DNA of 64,000 bases from Hydrogenoanaerobacterium saccharovorans (GCF_016901815.1 NZ_JACSNR010000002.1:124001-188000), one strand, 5' to 3'. Positions 20,226 to 29,497 are shown, counted from the stretch's first letter. Notes: a model not told the origin generated them from the letters alone. Numbers and translations are program-made.

Positions 20226-20833
20226 TCCAGTTTCGTACCAAGGTTTCCGGCTGCCTGCTGTGTGCTGTTCTCTGTCTGGGACTGCTTGCCGGCTGCACCG
20301 GAACAGAAGAACCCTCTGTATCCGAACCCGGTTCCGAGACAGTTTCCCAGCTGCCGGAGGAATCCTCCCAGCCCGCGGAAAATGGGACGGAATCCGGTTC
20401 CGACTCTGAGCCGGATAGCCCGGAAACGGTTTCCGTGACCGGCTATCTCTTCGATCAGCAGATGATCCTTGATGAGATGAACCGTTCGCTGGAACAGTAC
20501 AGCCAGCTTTCGCCCGAGGCGGAGCTCTTTCCCCAGCGCTCGGTGGAAGTGATGCGGATGATGCAGGAGCAGTTTGAGAAGATGGCTGCTCTGACCCCGC
20601 CCGAGGGCTATGAGGAGATCGTCCCGCTGGCGGAAGGGGCCGCCTCCACCATGGAGGAAGTCGCCAGCCTGGTGGAACAGGCCTTTGCCGCCGGACTGGA
20701 CACCCAGGAGGGCGCCGGGCTGCTCACCCAGGCCCAGGGGAAATTCTCCGGGGCGGTGGACGCCCTGGAGGAGATCACGGCCCTGCTCAGCCGGAATCCC
20801 GATGAACTCCTCTCCGGCAATACAGCTGAATAG
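20222..20833 (+). CDS. Lipoprotein with acidic linker and helical domain, unknown function
   Basis: Protein of 203 residues starting with GTG that overlaps the transporter stop (GTGA). The signal peptide ends in lipobox LLAGC. A Ser/Glu/Pro-rich linker (about 25-70) leads to a helical C-terminal domain (residues 75-200) with regularly spaced hydrophobics. No family is recognised. Coupling to the exporter gene suggests a surface partner, but that is inference. Confidence 0.75.
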   Translation: MIQFRTKVSGCLLCAVLCLGLLAGCTGTEEPSVSEPGSETVSQLPEESSQPAENGTESGSDSEPDSPETVSVTGYLFDQQMILDEMNRSLEQYSQLSPEAELFPQRSVEVMRMMQEQFEKMAALTPPEGYEEIVPLAEGAASTMEEVASLVEQAFAAGLDTQEGAGLLTQAQGKFSGAVDALEEITALLSRNPDELLSGNTAE

Positions 20834-20840
20834 CGCAAAA

Positions 20841-20880
20841 AACAGGGACTGTCCCCATGGGGACAGTCCCTGTTCTGTTT
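20841..20880. terminator. Bidirectional terminator between lipoprotein and ridA
   Basis: Perfect 16-bp stem (20841-20856 and 20859-20874) with a 2-base loop, preceded by A residues and followed by T-rich sequence. Confidence 0.9.
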
Positions 20881-20902
20881 CAGGTCATTTGGTGCGGGAC
20901 AC

Positions 20903-21256
20903 TCAGTCCTTGACAGCGGCAGTCACCGACATCTCCACCTTGATGCTGGGAGCAGCCAGAGCGGCTTCCACACAGGCACGGGCCGGCTCATTGCCCTTGG
21001 CAACCCACGGGTCCCAGACGCTGTTCATACCGGCGAAATCGCTGATGTCCTTGAGGTAGATGGTGGTGGAAAGGATATGCTCCTTATCCGAGCCATGCTG
21101 CTCCAGCAGCTCCTCGATGCGGGCCAGAACAGCCTTGGTCTGCTCCTCCACGCTCTCACCGGCCTGACCGGCAGTCACACCGCTCAGGAACAGCATATCA
21201 CCATACTTTACCACACGGCTCATCCGACCGGTGCAGTCAAAACGCTCAATTTTCAT
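20903..21256 (-). CDS. ridA: RidA-family (YjgF/UK114) enamine/imine deaminase
   Basis: Small trimeric protein of 117 residues that hydrolyses reactive enamine/imine intermediates. It shows LFLSGVTAGQAGESVEEQTKAVLARIEELL and the C-terminal RACVEAALAAPSIKVEMSVTAAV, in which the conserved Arg binds the substrate carboxylate. ATG 21256 follows GGAGAAGGA; an upstream 31-codon extension is rejected. Single gene between two terminators. Confidence 0.9.
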   Translation of the reverse strand: MKIERFDCTGRMSRVVKYGDMLFLSGVTAGQAGESVEEQTKAVLARIEELLEQHGSDKEHILSTTIYLKDISDFAGMNSVWDPWVAKGNEPARACVEAALAAPSIKVEMSVTAAVKD

Positions 21257-21346
21257 AGGGGTTCCTTCTCCTTTCGCTTCTGCGGGTTTTGGTATCTTCA
21301 GTTTACCACAGACGCCCGGGTTATTCAACCTGCTTTCCCCAAAACA

Positions 21347-21382
21347 CAAAAACAGGAACGGTACAATACCGCTCCTGTTTTC
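21347..21382 (-). terminator. Terminator of pepD
   Basis: AAAACAGGA-A-CGGTA stem with TACCG-C-TCCTGTTTTC and T-rich sequence in the leftward direction. Confidence 0.8.
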
Positions 21383-21397
21383 TGTATCCGGAATGGA

Positions 21398-22846
21398 TTA
21401 TTCGCACATCATTTCCAGCACACGGACAACCAGGTCCACCATGCGCTTGTAGGAGTTGAGATCCAGCTGCTCCTGAGGGGTGTGGGCACCGGTGGCATCA
21501 CAGCCGATGGCTGCAATGTCCAGCCCCGGCATCTTGGACAGGAAGGCGCCGCCCTCCAGACCGCCGTGGGTAGCCTCCACCTTCATCTCCTTGCCGGTGA
21601 GCTCCTTGTAGGCCTTTGCCAGCATATCCCGCAGTTCGCTCTTGGCAGTGTACTCCCAGGTGGGGAAACCGGGACGGAAGATGGCTTCCGCACCGAATAC
21701 ATGGCAGAGCAGGTCGATCTTCTCGCCCATGTCGTCCAGGAAGGAGTTCACCGAGCTGCGCAGCGAGTAGAGGATATACAGCCGTCCGTCCTCCTGGGTC
21801 TTGACAGCTGCCAGGTTCTGGGAGGCAACAGTCAGTCCTTCCAGTGCCATGCTCTTGGCAACCAGACCAGCCGGCATCAGGTAGAGCATCTTCAGGAAGG
21901 CATCGCTGTCCTCATCGCAGATCATCTCAGCCGGGGCTGCAGCAGGCTCCAGTGTGATGGTCAGGCCGGGATCGCTGAATTCCAGCTCACTCTTTACCTT
22001 CTTTTCCACCTCAGCAGCGATCTCAGCTGCCTTGGCGGCATCGGCTACGGCTGCCACTGCGTCGCACTCTCTGGGGATGGCGTTCATCATCATGCCGCCG
22101 TCCATGGATACCAGGTTCACCTTCATCTCCTTGGCGATGGCATACAGCACACGGGCTGCAATCTTGTTGGCATTGCCGCGCTCCTTGTCGATGTCGCCGC
22201 CCGAGTGACCGCCCTTGAGGCCGCGCACCTTGAGGGATACCGCTTCTCCGGCAAAGGGCACACGCTTGACAGTCTTATAGATGTCGATGGTGGTGCCGCC
22301 GGCAGAACCAGCTACGCAGACACCCTCCGGGCCGCAGTCCATATTGATCATGCGGGTACCCTTGAGGTCATAGGGATCGAAGCCGATGGCGCCGATGAGG
22401 CCCACTTCCTCCTGGGAGGTGAATACGCACTCCAGCGGCGGATGCTTCATATCCTTCCGGGCCAGGAAGGCCATCATGCAGGCCACAGCCTGACCGTTGT
22501 CCGCACCCAGTGTAGTGCCGTCTGCCCGCAGAATATCGCCGTCCACAACCAGCTTGATGCCGTCCTTGGTGAAGTCATGCTCCACATTCTTGTTCTTCTC
22601 GCAGACCATATCGGTATGGCCCTGGAGGATCACCGGGTCGAGATGTTCGCAGCCCGGAGAAGCCGGCTTCTTGATCACCACGTTATAGAGGTCATCCATT
22701 CTGGCTTCCAGCCCCTGCTTGGCAGCAAAGTCCAGCAGATATTCACCAATCGCCTTCTCATTGCCCGAACCACGGGGAATGGCGCTGATCTCCTCAAAAT
22801 ACCGGAGCACATCCGCCGGTTCACGGTTTTTGATTACATATTCCAT
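21398..22846 (-). CDS. pepD: Cytosolic non-specific dipeptidase (aminoacyl-histidine dipeptidase, M20)
   Basis: Zinc metallopeptidase of 482 residues cleaving dipeptides. Metal ligands and catalytic residues lie in LQGHTDMVCEK, TTLGADNGQAVACM, SQEEVGLIGA (catalytic Glu) and the final HGGLEGGAF. The lid domain contains GHSGGDIDKERGNA. Length and motif order fit PepD. ATG 22846 is set by AGGAGG 11 bases upstream. The leader from the promoter at 22999-23026 is about 145 bases, longer than needed, and contains a GC-rich stem; no known riboswitch is recognised in it. Confidence 0.95.
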   Translation of the reverse strand: MEYVIKNREPADVLRYFEEISAIPRGSGNEKAIGEYLLDFAAKQGLEARMDDLYNVVIKKPASPGCEHLDPVILQGHTDMVCEKNKNVEHDFTKDGIKLVVDGDILRADGTTLGADNGQAVACMMAFLARKDMKHPPLECVFTSQEEVGLIGAIGFDPYDLKGTRMINMDCGPEGVCVAGSAGGTTIDIYKTVKRVPFAGEAVSLKVRGLKGGHSGGDIDKERGNANKIAARVLYAIAKEMKVNLVSMDGGMMMNAIPRECDAVAAVADAAKAAEIAAEVEKKVKSELEFSDPGLTITLEPAAAPAEMICDEDSDAFLKMLYLMPAGLVAKSMALEGLTVASQNLAAVKTQEDGRLYILYSLRSSVNSFLDDMGEKIDLLCHVFGAEAIFRPGFPTWEYTAKSELRDMLAKAYKELTGKEMKVEATHGGLEGGAFLSKMPGLDIAAIGCDATGAHTPQEQLDLNSYKRMVDLVVRVLEMMCE

Positions 22847-22998
22847 CTTGATACGACCTCCTGTATGGTTATAATTGTAAAATCCTGCTCCAGCACCGGG
22901 AACCCGCTCTGGAACAGGGACAGCCGCCGCGGGAGCTGACAGACCAGCCTTATGGCGGTTATCAGCCAATTAAAGCCCGAAAGCGGCTCGCTAAAATC

Positions 22999-23026
22999 AT
23001 TATACCATAACCCGGCTGTTTTTCAA
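22999..23026 (-). promoter_or_regulatory. Promoter for pepD
   Basis: Leftward TTGAAA and TATAAT with a 16-base spacer. Confidence 0.7.
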
Positions 23027-23084
23027 TGGAATTTTCGAAAACGCAAAGGATTTTTATATCAGCCCAGGCTAAGATTCACCATAC

Positions 23085-23120
23085 AAAAACGGCGCCCTGC
23101 CATATGACAGAGCGCCGTTT
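23085..23120 (-). terminator. Terminator of the YoaK-family gene
   Basis: AAACGGCGC/GCGCCGTTT stem with a T run on the leftward side. Confidence 0.85.
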
Positions 23121-23134
23121 GCATATTCAGCAGA

Positions 23135-23827
23135 TCAGGCCCGGGTGTGTTCTTCCCGCAGGATGGAACCCAGCAGCAGCACAAAGCCCAGGGCAGCGGG
23201 GATCGACCCGAAGGTACCCAGCGGTGCGCAGGCCCAGATGCCCAGCACCGCCCCCAGTGCAAAGGAAAAGACCATCACGAAATAGAGCCCGGCAGTGCGC
23301 AGGGATTCCCGGTCGTGCACCGCAATGGCGGGATAGAGGTACTGACCCAGGTTGCGCAGGTTTCCGGTGCAGATGGTGGTGGAATGGCCCTTACCCTCCC
23401 ACTTGCCGAACACCGAGAGCTGTGCCTCGGTGACAAAGGAGAAGACACAGGCGATGAGCATATCATGCCAGCCCGAAGCGATGAAAGCCGCTCCCACCAG
23501 CACCAGGATCTCAAAGGCGAGCATATTCTTCTGCCAGCTGCCGAAGGCAATGCCCGAAAACCTGTGCCGCACCAGCTCACTGAACATCACGCCCAGCAGG
23601 GCGGCCAGGATCGGCGCCAGGTACTGCCAGCTTCCGGCGAAGTTTCCGCCTGCCAGGCTGATGCCCAGCTTGGACATATTGCCGGTGTGCATATTGGCAA
23701 AGATCCCGCCCCGGGTGGCATAGGTATAGGCATTGAGATAGCCGCTGAGCAATGTGAGCATCACCATGAAGGCTGTACTCTCTGAAATGGTCTTATAACG
23801 TTTTGCAGTCTGTTCCACTTGTTCCAT
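23135..23827 (-). CDS. YoaK/DUF1275-family membrane protein
   Basis: About 230 residues with six hydrophobic segments. The family signature near the N-terminus is FMVMLTLLSGYLNAYTYATRGGIFANMHTGNM, and TGNLRNLG comes later. Function is unknown across the family. ATG 23827 is chosen because the longer TTG-initiated frame would run through a terminator hairpin; its ribosome binding site (GGAAAAAAGG abutting the ATG) is poor. Expression probably depends on read-through from the upstream gamma-glutamyltransferase gene, since no promoter is visible between them. Confidence 0.85.
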   Translation of the reverse strand: MEQVEQTAKRYKTISESTAFMVMLTLLSGYLNAYTYATRGGIFANMHTGNMSKLGISLAGGNFAGSWQYLAPILAALLGVMFSELVRHRFSGIAFGSWQKNMLAFEILVLVGAAFIASGWHDMLIACVFSFVTEAQLSVFGKWEGKGHSTTICTGNLRNLGQYLYPAIAVHDRESLRTAGLYFVMVFSFALGAVLGIWACAPLGTFGSIPAALGFVLLLGSILREEHTRA

Positions 23828-23842
23828 CCTTTTTTCCGCCGC

Positions 23843-23884
23843 AAAAAAGTTCGGCAGAACCAAAATTCTGCCGAACTCTTTTAT
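23843..23884 (-). terminator. Terminator between the gamma-glutamyltransferase and YoaK-family genes
   Basis: Perfect 12-bp stem AGTTCGGCAGAA/TTCTGCCGAACT (23848-23859 and 23866-23877) followed leftwards by six T residues. It sits immediately before the next start codon. Confidence 0.9.
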
Positions 23885-23930
23885 CAAATTGTTGTATCCC
23901 CAGCGTGATACGCTTTTCAGTCCGTACTGC

Positions 23931-25541
23931 TTACCAGGAAGCTACATGACCATCGCATCTGGGCTCCGAAGCGCCAACCAGCACTTCATCGTCCCAACGC
24001 CAGATGATCTCACCACGGCCCATGGAGTAGGTATCGTTCATGATCTCTACCTCATGACCCATAGCAGCCAGCTTCAGGGCAATATCGGTGGGAACGGCAC
24101 GCTCCAGCTGTACCTTCTTGCCGCCTACCCACTGGAATCTGGGAGCATCCAGAGCTTCCTGAGGATTCATGCCGAAGTCGATGGTGTTCAGCAGCACCTG
24201 CAGGTGACCCTGAGGCTGCATGAAGCCGCCCATTACGCCGAACGGGCCAACTGCCTTGCCATCCTTGCACAGGAAGCCGGGGATAATGGTGTGGTAAGCC
24301 TTCTTGCCGGGCTCCAGGAAGTTGTCCTTGGTGGGGTCCAGAGAGAAGTTGGCGCCACGGTTGTTGAAGGAAATACCAGTGCCGGGAACCACGATACCGG
24401 AACCGAAGCCCATGTAGTTGGACTGGATCCAGGATACCATGTTGCCTTCCTTATCAGCGGTGCACAGATATACAGTACCGCCGGAGAAGGGAGTGCCGGG
24501 CTCAGGCATTACAGCAGTGTCGGTGATGAGCTTTCTGCGCTCAGCAGCATACTCTTCCGACAGCATGTCAGCTACCTTGGTCTTCATGGCCTTGGGATCG
24601 GCTACATATTCCTTACCATCTACAAAGGCCAGCTTCATGGCTTCGATGGTCTTGTGGTATACGTCTACGCTCTCACGGTTGTTGCCCAGGTCAAAGCCCT
24701 TGAGGATATTCAGGGCCATCAGTACAGTGATGCCGTGTCCATTCGGAGGCAGCTCGTATACATCATAGCCATGATAGTTGGTGGTGATGGGCTCCACGAA
24801 CTCAGCACGGTAGTCCTCGAGGTCGTCAAGGCGCATCCAGCCGCCGGTCTTTTCCGAGTAGGCAGCGATCTTCTTTGCCAGCTCACCGCGGTAGAAGCTC
24901 TCCGCATTGGTGGCACCGATCTCCCGCAGGGTATCAGCCATAGCCTGGCAACGGAATACATCGCCGTCGCTGAGCATCTTGCCATCGGGAGCAAAGGTCT
25001 CGAACCAGCCCTCGAACTTCTCGGGGCCGCCGGCCTTCATGAAGCGCTTGTAGCCCAGTACCCACTGCTTGCCGATGTTGGGAGCCAGCGGGTAGCCTTC
25101 CTCTGCGTACTTGGCAGCAGGCTCGAGCACTTCAGACAGGGACAGATTGCCGAACTTCTTTACAGCTTCTGCCCAGGCGGAAGGTGTACCGGGAACCATG
25201 ACCGGGTCCCAGCCATCACTGGGAACAGCCTTGAGGCCCTTCTCCAGCAGCTTTTCGCCGCTGATCAGACGGGGGCTGCGACCGCTTCCGTTGAGGCCAT
25301 ACAGCTTGCCCTTGTACCAGATCAGTGCAAAAGAATCTGCACCGATACCATTGGAGGTGGGCTCGATGACCGACAGTGCAGCTGCGGTAGCAACTGCGGC
25401 GTCAATGGCATTGCCGCCCTTCTTGAGCACATCCAGACCTACCTGTGCAGGCAGGGGGCTGGAGGTAGCAACCATACCGTTCTTGGCGAACGATACGGTA
25501 CGGCGGGAGGCATAGGAATACTTTTGAGTATCGAATTTCAC
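23931..25541 (-). CDS. Gamma-glutamyltransferase family protein, cytoplasmic type
   Basis: Ntn-hydrolase of 536 residues that self-cleaves ahead of a catalytic Thr, here in GTPFSGGTVYLCTADKEGNMVS. Family motifs include GGNAIDAAVATAAALSVIEP and the C-terminal GFMQPQGHLQVLLN. There is no signal peptide, unlike secreted GGT, placing it with the cytosolic YwrD-like branch. The start is GTG at 25541 with GGAAGGG upstream. Downstream of a putative transporter in the same direction, it probably processes an imported gamma-glutamyl compound. The small-subunit boundary is inferred from the motif only. Confidence 0.88.
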   Translation of the reverse strand: MKFDTQKYSYASRRTVSFAKNGMVATSSPLPAQVGLDVLKKGGNAIDAAVATAAALSVIEPTSNGIGADSFALIWYKGKLYGLNGSGRSPRLISGEKLLEKGLKAVPSDGWDPVMVPGTPSAWAEAVKKFGNLSLSEVLEPAAKYAEEGYPLAPNIGKQWVLGYKRFMKAGGPEKFEGWFETFAPDGKMLSDGDVFRCQAMADTLREIGATNAESFYRGELAKKIAAYSEKTGGWMRLDDLEDYRAEFVEPITTNYHGYDVYELPPNGHGITVLMALNILKGFDLGNNRESVDVYHKTIEAMKLAFVDGKEYVADPKAMKTKVADMLSEEYAAERRKLITDTAVMPEPGTPFSGGTVYLCTADKEGNMVSWIQSNYMGFGSGIVVPGTGISFNNRGANFSLDPTKDNFLEPGKKAYHTIIPGFLCKDGKAVGPFGVMGGFMQPQGHLQVLLNTIDFGMNPQEALDAPRFQWVGGKKVQLERAVPTDIALKLAAMGHEVEIMNDTYSMGRGEIIWRWDDEVLVGASEPRCDGHVASW

Positions 25542-25599
25542 GCGTTACCCTTCCTTTCAAAATACTTGGACTAAATCAATTACCGATTCTGTCAGCGGA

Positions 25600-26799
25600 T
25601 CAAAGCAGGTTCTGGAAGAAACCGGCAATGACGATGGAGAAGGATGTAACAGTGGCGAAACCAGCCAGTACATAGGCAGGCTCGATCCGTGCTGTAATGG
25701 CATCCACTTCTTCCTCGGTCTTGCCGACGGTACGGGCAATCTCCTGGGTGATCAGGTATGTAGCGGGATAACCCAGCAGCTGTGCCATGGCAATACCCAC
25801 AGCCAGATTCTTGGAACCAACAATCTTCCAGCCGGGCAGAATGTACAGGAAAATAAAGGTACCGATCAGTACAGCGCCGAAGATGATGATCAGGTCAACG
25901 CTCAGATCCATCAGGTCAGCGAAGGTGATGGTAGCCAGCGATGCGATGATGCTGACATAAACCAGTACCATGAAGAAACCGCTGGACTTGGCACGATCCA
26001 GGATCTTGGGAGGCACAATGCCGATTTCAGAGCACAGGCAGCCCAGGATCAGGCACCAGATCGAGCTGGTGATGAAGTTATTGGTCAGACCAGCCAGGAT
26101 CACACCTACTTCGTTGGCTACATAGACAACGAACAGGCAGACATAGGTGGTCCAGATCTTGTCGTGCTTCTTCCAGAAGGGAACCTTGGCGGCAGAACCA
26201 TCCTTGTGCAGTTCAGCGTCACGCTCCGCATACCAGGAGTAGTTGGGATCAGCAGCCTTCTTGCGGCGCAGTTCCTCTACAACCAGGTTGGCTTCAGCCA
26301 GACCCATCTTGGAAGCGGGAATAGTACCTACGAACTTCTGAACGCCGTAAGCCAGAGTACCCAGGGCAGCAGCCATGGTAGCACCCTTGGCCAGAGCAGC
26401 ATCTACCATCAGGTTGGTGGCAACAATACCGCCGTTAACGATCGGAATGGTAACTACGGCAGCATCCCAGCCAACCAGCGGGACCACTGCGAATACCGAT
26501 ACCATCGCAACCACCATGGAGATGATAGCCAGTGCCAGAGTTCTCCACTCCTTGAGCAGCTGGCGGATGTTGATGTTGGTACCCATGTGGAATACCAGAC
26601 CCTGACCGGCGATGGCAGCAGCGCCCTGCAGACCGGAAATAGTCATGATATCCCCGGGCAGAATGCCGGACATGAACAGGGCCAGGAAGCCGATCAGTGT
26701 AACGAACACAGAGGAAACCCGGGCGCCTGTGGCCGAGCTGATGGCATCACCGATGGCAAACAGACCCAGCACAATGACAATTGCAATCCATTGATTCAT
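25600..26799 (-). CDS. Polytopic membrane transporter, substrate unknown
   Basis: Protein of 399 residues with about ten membrane segments split by a charged cytoplasmic loop (LRRKKAADPNYSWYAERDAELHKDG, about 190-220). Glycine-rich re-entrant-like stretches (SGLQGAAAIAGQGLVFHMGTN and PIVNGGIVATNLMVDAALAKG) recall secondary carriers of the glutamate/hydroxycarboxylate type, but I cannot assign a family. It lies 58 bases upstream of the gamma-glutamyltransferase on the same strand, so import of its substrate is the natural guess. Confidence 0.7.
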   Translation of the reverse strand: MNQWIAIVIVLGLFAIGDAISSATGARVSSVFVTLIGFLALFMSGILPGDIMTISGLQGAAAIAGQGLVFHMGTNINIRQLLKEWRTLALAIISMVVAMVSVFAVVPLVGWDAAVVTIPIVNGGIVATNLMVDAALAKGATMAAALGTLAYGVQKFVGTIPASKMGLAEANLVVEELRRKKAADPNYSWYAERDAELHKDGSAAKVPFWKKHDKIWTTYVCLFVVYVANEVGVILAGLTNNFITSSIWCLILGCLCSEIGIVPPKILDRAKSSGFFMVLVYVSIIASLATITFADLMDLSVDLIIIFGAVLIGTFIFLYILPGWKIVGSKNLAVGIAMAQLLGYPATYLITQEIARTVGKTEEEVDAITARIEPAYVLAGFATVTSFSIVIAGFFQNLL

Positions 26800-27040
26800 T
26801 TTTCACTTACCTCCTTATGGAATAAACCGCGGCATCCCCCCTGGGTTCCGCAGGGCTGAATCAGGCGCTCTGCAGAGCCGTCGGCTATAAGGCTAATTGT
26901 AAATCGGTAAATTGTGAAATTTCAGTAGCATCCGTCACACTTTTTTCGCAATTTATACTATTTTTCTTAAAATGTTCCGGCATTTCTGGACCCGGACCGG
27001 GTTTGTATTCAAATGAAGGACGAAAGAATGGAAATTGCAT
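26800..27040 (-). promoter_or_regulatory. AT-rich control region of the transporter-GGT operon; candidate operator at 26915-26924
   Basis: The gap contains the perfect palindrome TGAAATTTCA (26915-26924) preceded by TTG, resembling the half-site spacing of Crp/Fnr operators, and a TGTGAC element (minus strand) about 20 bases away. A leftward TATAAA-type box lies further upstream. A Crp/Fnr regulator is encoded next to it, but binding is inference. Confidence 0.35.
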
Positions 27041-27757
27041 TTATGCCAGACCCATCGCAAGGTTACACAGATGGTTGACATCCACAAGGATCAGACAGCC
27101 CCGGACCTTGGTCACCAGGGCATTTTTGACCAGTTCTGAGATGATCCGCGCCACGGTGACCCGGTCGGAATGGACGATGTCAGCGATCTGCTGATGGGTC
27201 AGGCGCAGCGGGATGCGCAGCCCCTCCTCACAGTCCTCACCGACGCTGCTGCACAGGCTCAGCAGCAGGGTGGCGATCCGGCAGCGCACGGTGGGAATGG
27301 AGAGCAGCTCGATATGCTGGACAAATACCAGCGATTTGCGGCATTCGTGGTGAATGATGTGCTCATAGTTGCGGCGGTCCTTTTCCACCCATTGCAGCAG
27401 GATATGCCGGGGCACATGGCAGACCTCGCATTCACTCATGGCGGTGAGGGAGGTGCGGGTGGGCAGGGTGACATCATCGACATAGGTACTGGGCATTCCC
27501 CATACAGCTCCCGGCCCGATGATGTGGGTAACGATTCCCCGTCCGCTCTGGAGCACGGTTCCCACCTGGGCAACCCCTGACAGCATGATGGTGATCCGGG
27601 CACTGGTATCGCCGCCCGGGCGGATGATCTCTCCCCGGCGGTAGGAGGTGGGTTTTACCTGGGCAGCCAGTTCCGCCCAGACCTCCGGTTCAAAACTCAG
27701 ATAGAGGGAATACCGTTCAAATTGCGAGATGATCCCCCGTTTGCTGCCAATATACAT
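27041..27757 (-). CDS. Crp/Fnr-family transcriptional regulator
   Basis: Protein of 238 residues with an N-terminal cyclic-nucleotide-binding-like beta barrel (RRGEIIRPGGDTSARITIMLSGVAQV), a dimer helix and a C-terminal winged helix (LTHQQIADIVHSDRVTVARIISELVK). There is no N-terminal cysteine cluster, so it is not a classical oxygen-sensing FNR; the ligand is unknown. GGAG lies 12 bases upstream of the ATG. It points towards the transporter/GGT genes and may control them. Confidence 0.9.
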   Translation of the reverse strand: MYIGSKRGIISQFERYSLYLSFEPEVWAELAAQVKPTSYRRGEIIRPGGDTSARITIMLSGVAQVGTVLQSGRGIVTHIIGPGAVWGMPSTYVDDVTLPTRTSLTAMSECEVCHVPRHILLQWVEKDRRNYEHIIHHECRKSLVFVQHIELLSIPTVRCRIATLLLSLCSSVGEDCEEGLRIPLRLTHQQIADIVHSDRVTVARIISELVKNALVTKVRGCLILVDVNHLCNLAMGLA

Positions 27758-27961
27758 ATTTGCATTGCTCCTCTCCAGGGGAATTCCCCACAGGTTCTCT
27801 ATATTTCATTGTAACATAAAATGTTTGTAACATCTACTACAAAAATCGGGGTATATTTCCCCGCTCGGTGACAAAACTCACGGAGAGAGTCCTCAAAACC
27901 CGCTATACTGAAAACAGCGGATCAATCCCGCGGAAGTCAATGACAAAGGAGGCTGCAGCAG

Positions 27962-28327
27962 ATGGATCTGGAACAGATCATGCAGATGAATACATTCGCC
28001 GTGGTGGGAGATACCCTCAACCCGGAAAAATACGCCTACAAGATCAAGGAGGGACTGCTGGAACAGGGCTATACTGTCCACAGCGTGGGCAAGGAGCTCC
28101 AGTCGCTCAACGAAATCCCCGGTGACCTGGACATCATCGACCTGTGCATCAACCCCGCCAAGGGCATCCAGCTGCTCCGGGAGTGCCGCAAACCCTTCCG
28201 GTGCATCGTGATCCAGCCCGGCGCTGAAAGCCCGGAGATCCTCAGTTATCTCCAGGAGCAGAACCTGCCCTATATCGAGGGCTGTCTGCTGGTGGGCATG
28301 CGGCTCTATCCCCGGAAAAAGCAATAA
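27962..28327 (+). CDS. CoA-binding domain protein (YccU-like)
   Basis: A 121-residue Rossmann-fold protein matching the CoA_binding_2 family: FAVVGDTLNPEKYAYKIKEGLLEQGYTVHSVG, then DIIDLCINPAKG, IVIQPGAES and a final EGCLLVGMRL. It binds CoA or a nucleotide in related proteins; the physiological role is unknown. AAAGGAGG precedes the ATG. It is transcribed divergently from the Crp/Fnr gene; a TATACT box at about 27903 is its probable -10. Confidence 0.85.
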   Translation: MDLEQIMQMNTFAVVGDTLNPEKYAYKIKEGLLEQGYTVHSVGKELQSLNEIPGDLDIIDLCINPAKGIQLLRECRKPFRCIVIQPGAESPEILSYLQEQNLPYIEGCLLVGMRLYPRKKQ

Positions 28328-28360
28328 CCCCCGGTTCCGGCCTGGTACCGGAAGTTCCAT

Positions 28361-28398
28361 AAAAATACAGCATGGTACAGCGCCATGCTGTATTTTTT
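28361..28398 (+). terminator. Terminator after the CoA-binding protein gene
   Basis: AAATACAGCATGG/CCATGCTGTATTTTTT stem with T tail. Confidence 0.9.
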
Positions 28399-28439
28399 GT
28401 GCCGCTGCGGGAATTTGTACAAAGTTTTTTGCCAAAAGC

Positions 28440-28468
28440 ATGACAATCCTGCCGGTTCGTGCTATACT
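28440..28468 (+). promoter_or_regulatory. Promoter for the YitT-family gene
   Basis: ATGACA and TATACT separated by 17 bases. Confidence 0.65.
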
Positions 28469-28515
28469 CATAGCTGAATTTCACGCCGGAGGTCCGGCAC
28501 AAGGAGGGCTCTGCC

Positions 28516-29385
28516 ATGCAGCAGAATTTTCATCGGGAAAGCGTCAACTACTTCTGGATCACCATTGGTTCCCTGCTGTTCTGTGCCGGGCTCAACCTGT
28601 TCATTGTCCCGGTGGGGCTCTACAACGGCGGTACAGTGGGCATCTCCCAGATCATCCGCACCTTGCTCCAGTCCCGGCTGGCACTGCCCGCCGGCTTTGA
28701 CATCGCCGGTATCCTCAACCTGATCCTCAATATCCCGCTGCTGGCTCTGGCCTTTCTCCAGTTCGGGCGCCCCCTCTTCCTCAAGACGGTGTACAGCGTC
28801 CTCACCCAGACCGCCTTCTTCTCGCTCATTGCGATCCCCTCGGTGCCCATCCTCTCGGACCGGCTCACCGCCTGCATCATCGGCGGCCTGCTGGCTGGCG
28901 CCGGAGTGGGACTGACCCTGCGGGCAGGCGGCAGCGGCGGCGGCAATGACATCATCGGCCTCTATATGGCGAAAAAACACGAGTCGTTCAGTGTGGGACG
29001 CATGACCCTCATCATCAACGGCATCATCTATCTCATCTGCGCCATGCTCTTTGAGCTGCCCACTGCCCTCTATTCCATCATCTATTCGGCAGTCTGCGCT
29101 CTGGTCACCGACCATGTCCACCTCCAGAACATCAATATGAATGTGCAGATCTTCACCAAGGACCCGGAGCTCTACCATGTGATCCTCCAGAAGCTGGGCC
29201 GGGGTGTGACCTACTGGAAGGCCGTGGGCGGCTACACCGAAACCGACACCTATGTCATCATCACCATCATCTCCAAATATGAGATCGCCCCGCTGCGCCA
29301 GATGCTGCTGGAAAAAGATCCCCACGCCTTTGTGATCATGAGCGAGGGCCCGGAGATCTTCGGCAACTTCGAAAAGCGCCTGTGA
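28516..29385 (+). CDS. YitT-family membrane protein
   Basis: Protein of 289 residues. Five to six membrane segments include the family-typical GLYNGGTVGISQIIRTLL and GVGLTLRAGGSGGGNDIIG. The C-terminal cytoplasmic DUF2179 domain (NVQIFTKDPELYHVILQKLGRGVTYWKAVGGYTETDTYVI, then VIMSEGPEIFGNFEKR) is present. Function is uncharacterised in the family. AGGAGGG precedes the ATG. Confidence 0.92.
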   Translation: MQQNFHRESVNYFWITIGSLLFCAGLNLFIVPVGLYNGGTVGISQIIRTLLQSRLALPAGFDIAGILNLILNIPLLALAFLQFGRPLFLKTVYSVLTQTAFFSLIAIPSVPILSDRLTACIIGGLLAGAGVGLTLRAGGSGGGNDIIGLYMAKKHESFSVGRMTLIINGIIYLICAMLFELPTALYSIIYSAVCALVTDHVHLQNINMNVQIFTKDPELYHVILQKLGRGVTYWKAVGGYTETDTYVIITIISKYEIAPLRQMLLEKDPHAFVIMSEGPEIFGNFEKRL

Positions 29386-29497
29386 CCCCGCTGTCCCTGC
29401 CGGCTGGACCCAGCCCCGCCGGAACCGGGAAGCAGCATACACCACAGGACACCGCCCATGCGCCCGCCGCCATGCAGCCGGTGTTCCCCATTGCAGC

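Noticed and set aside
21077-22939. Plus-strand frame of 620 codons over pepD
   Set aside because: Antisense shadow of pepD; no start signal and no recognisable domain, whereas the minus strand has complete catalytic motifs.
22847-22998. Riboswitch in the long pepD leader
   Set aside because: A GC-rich stem is present, but I could not match it to any known riboswitch class.
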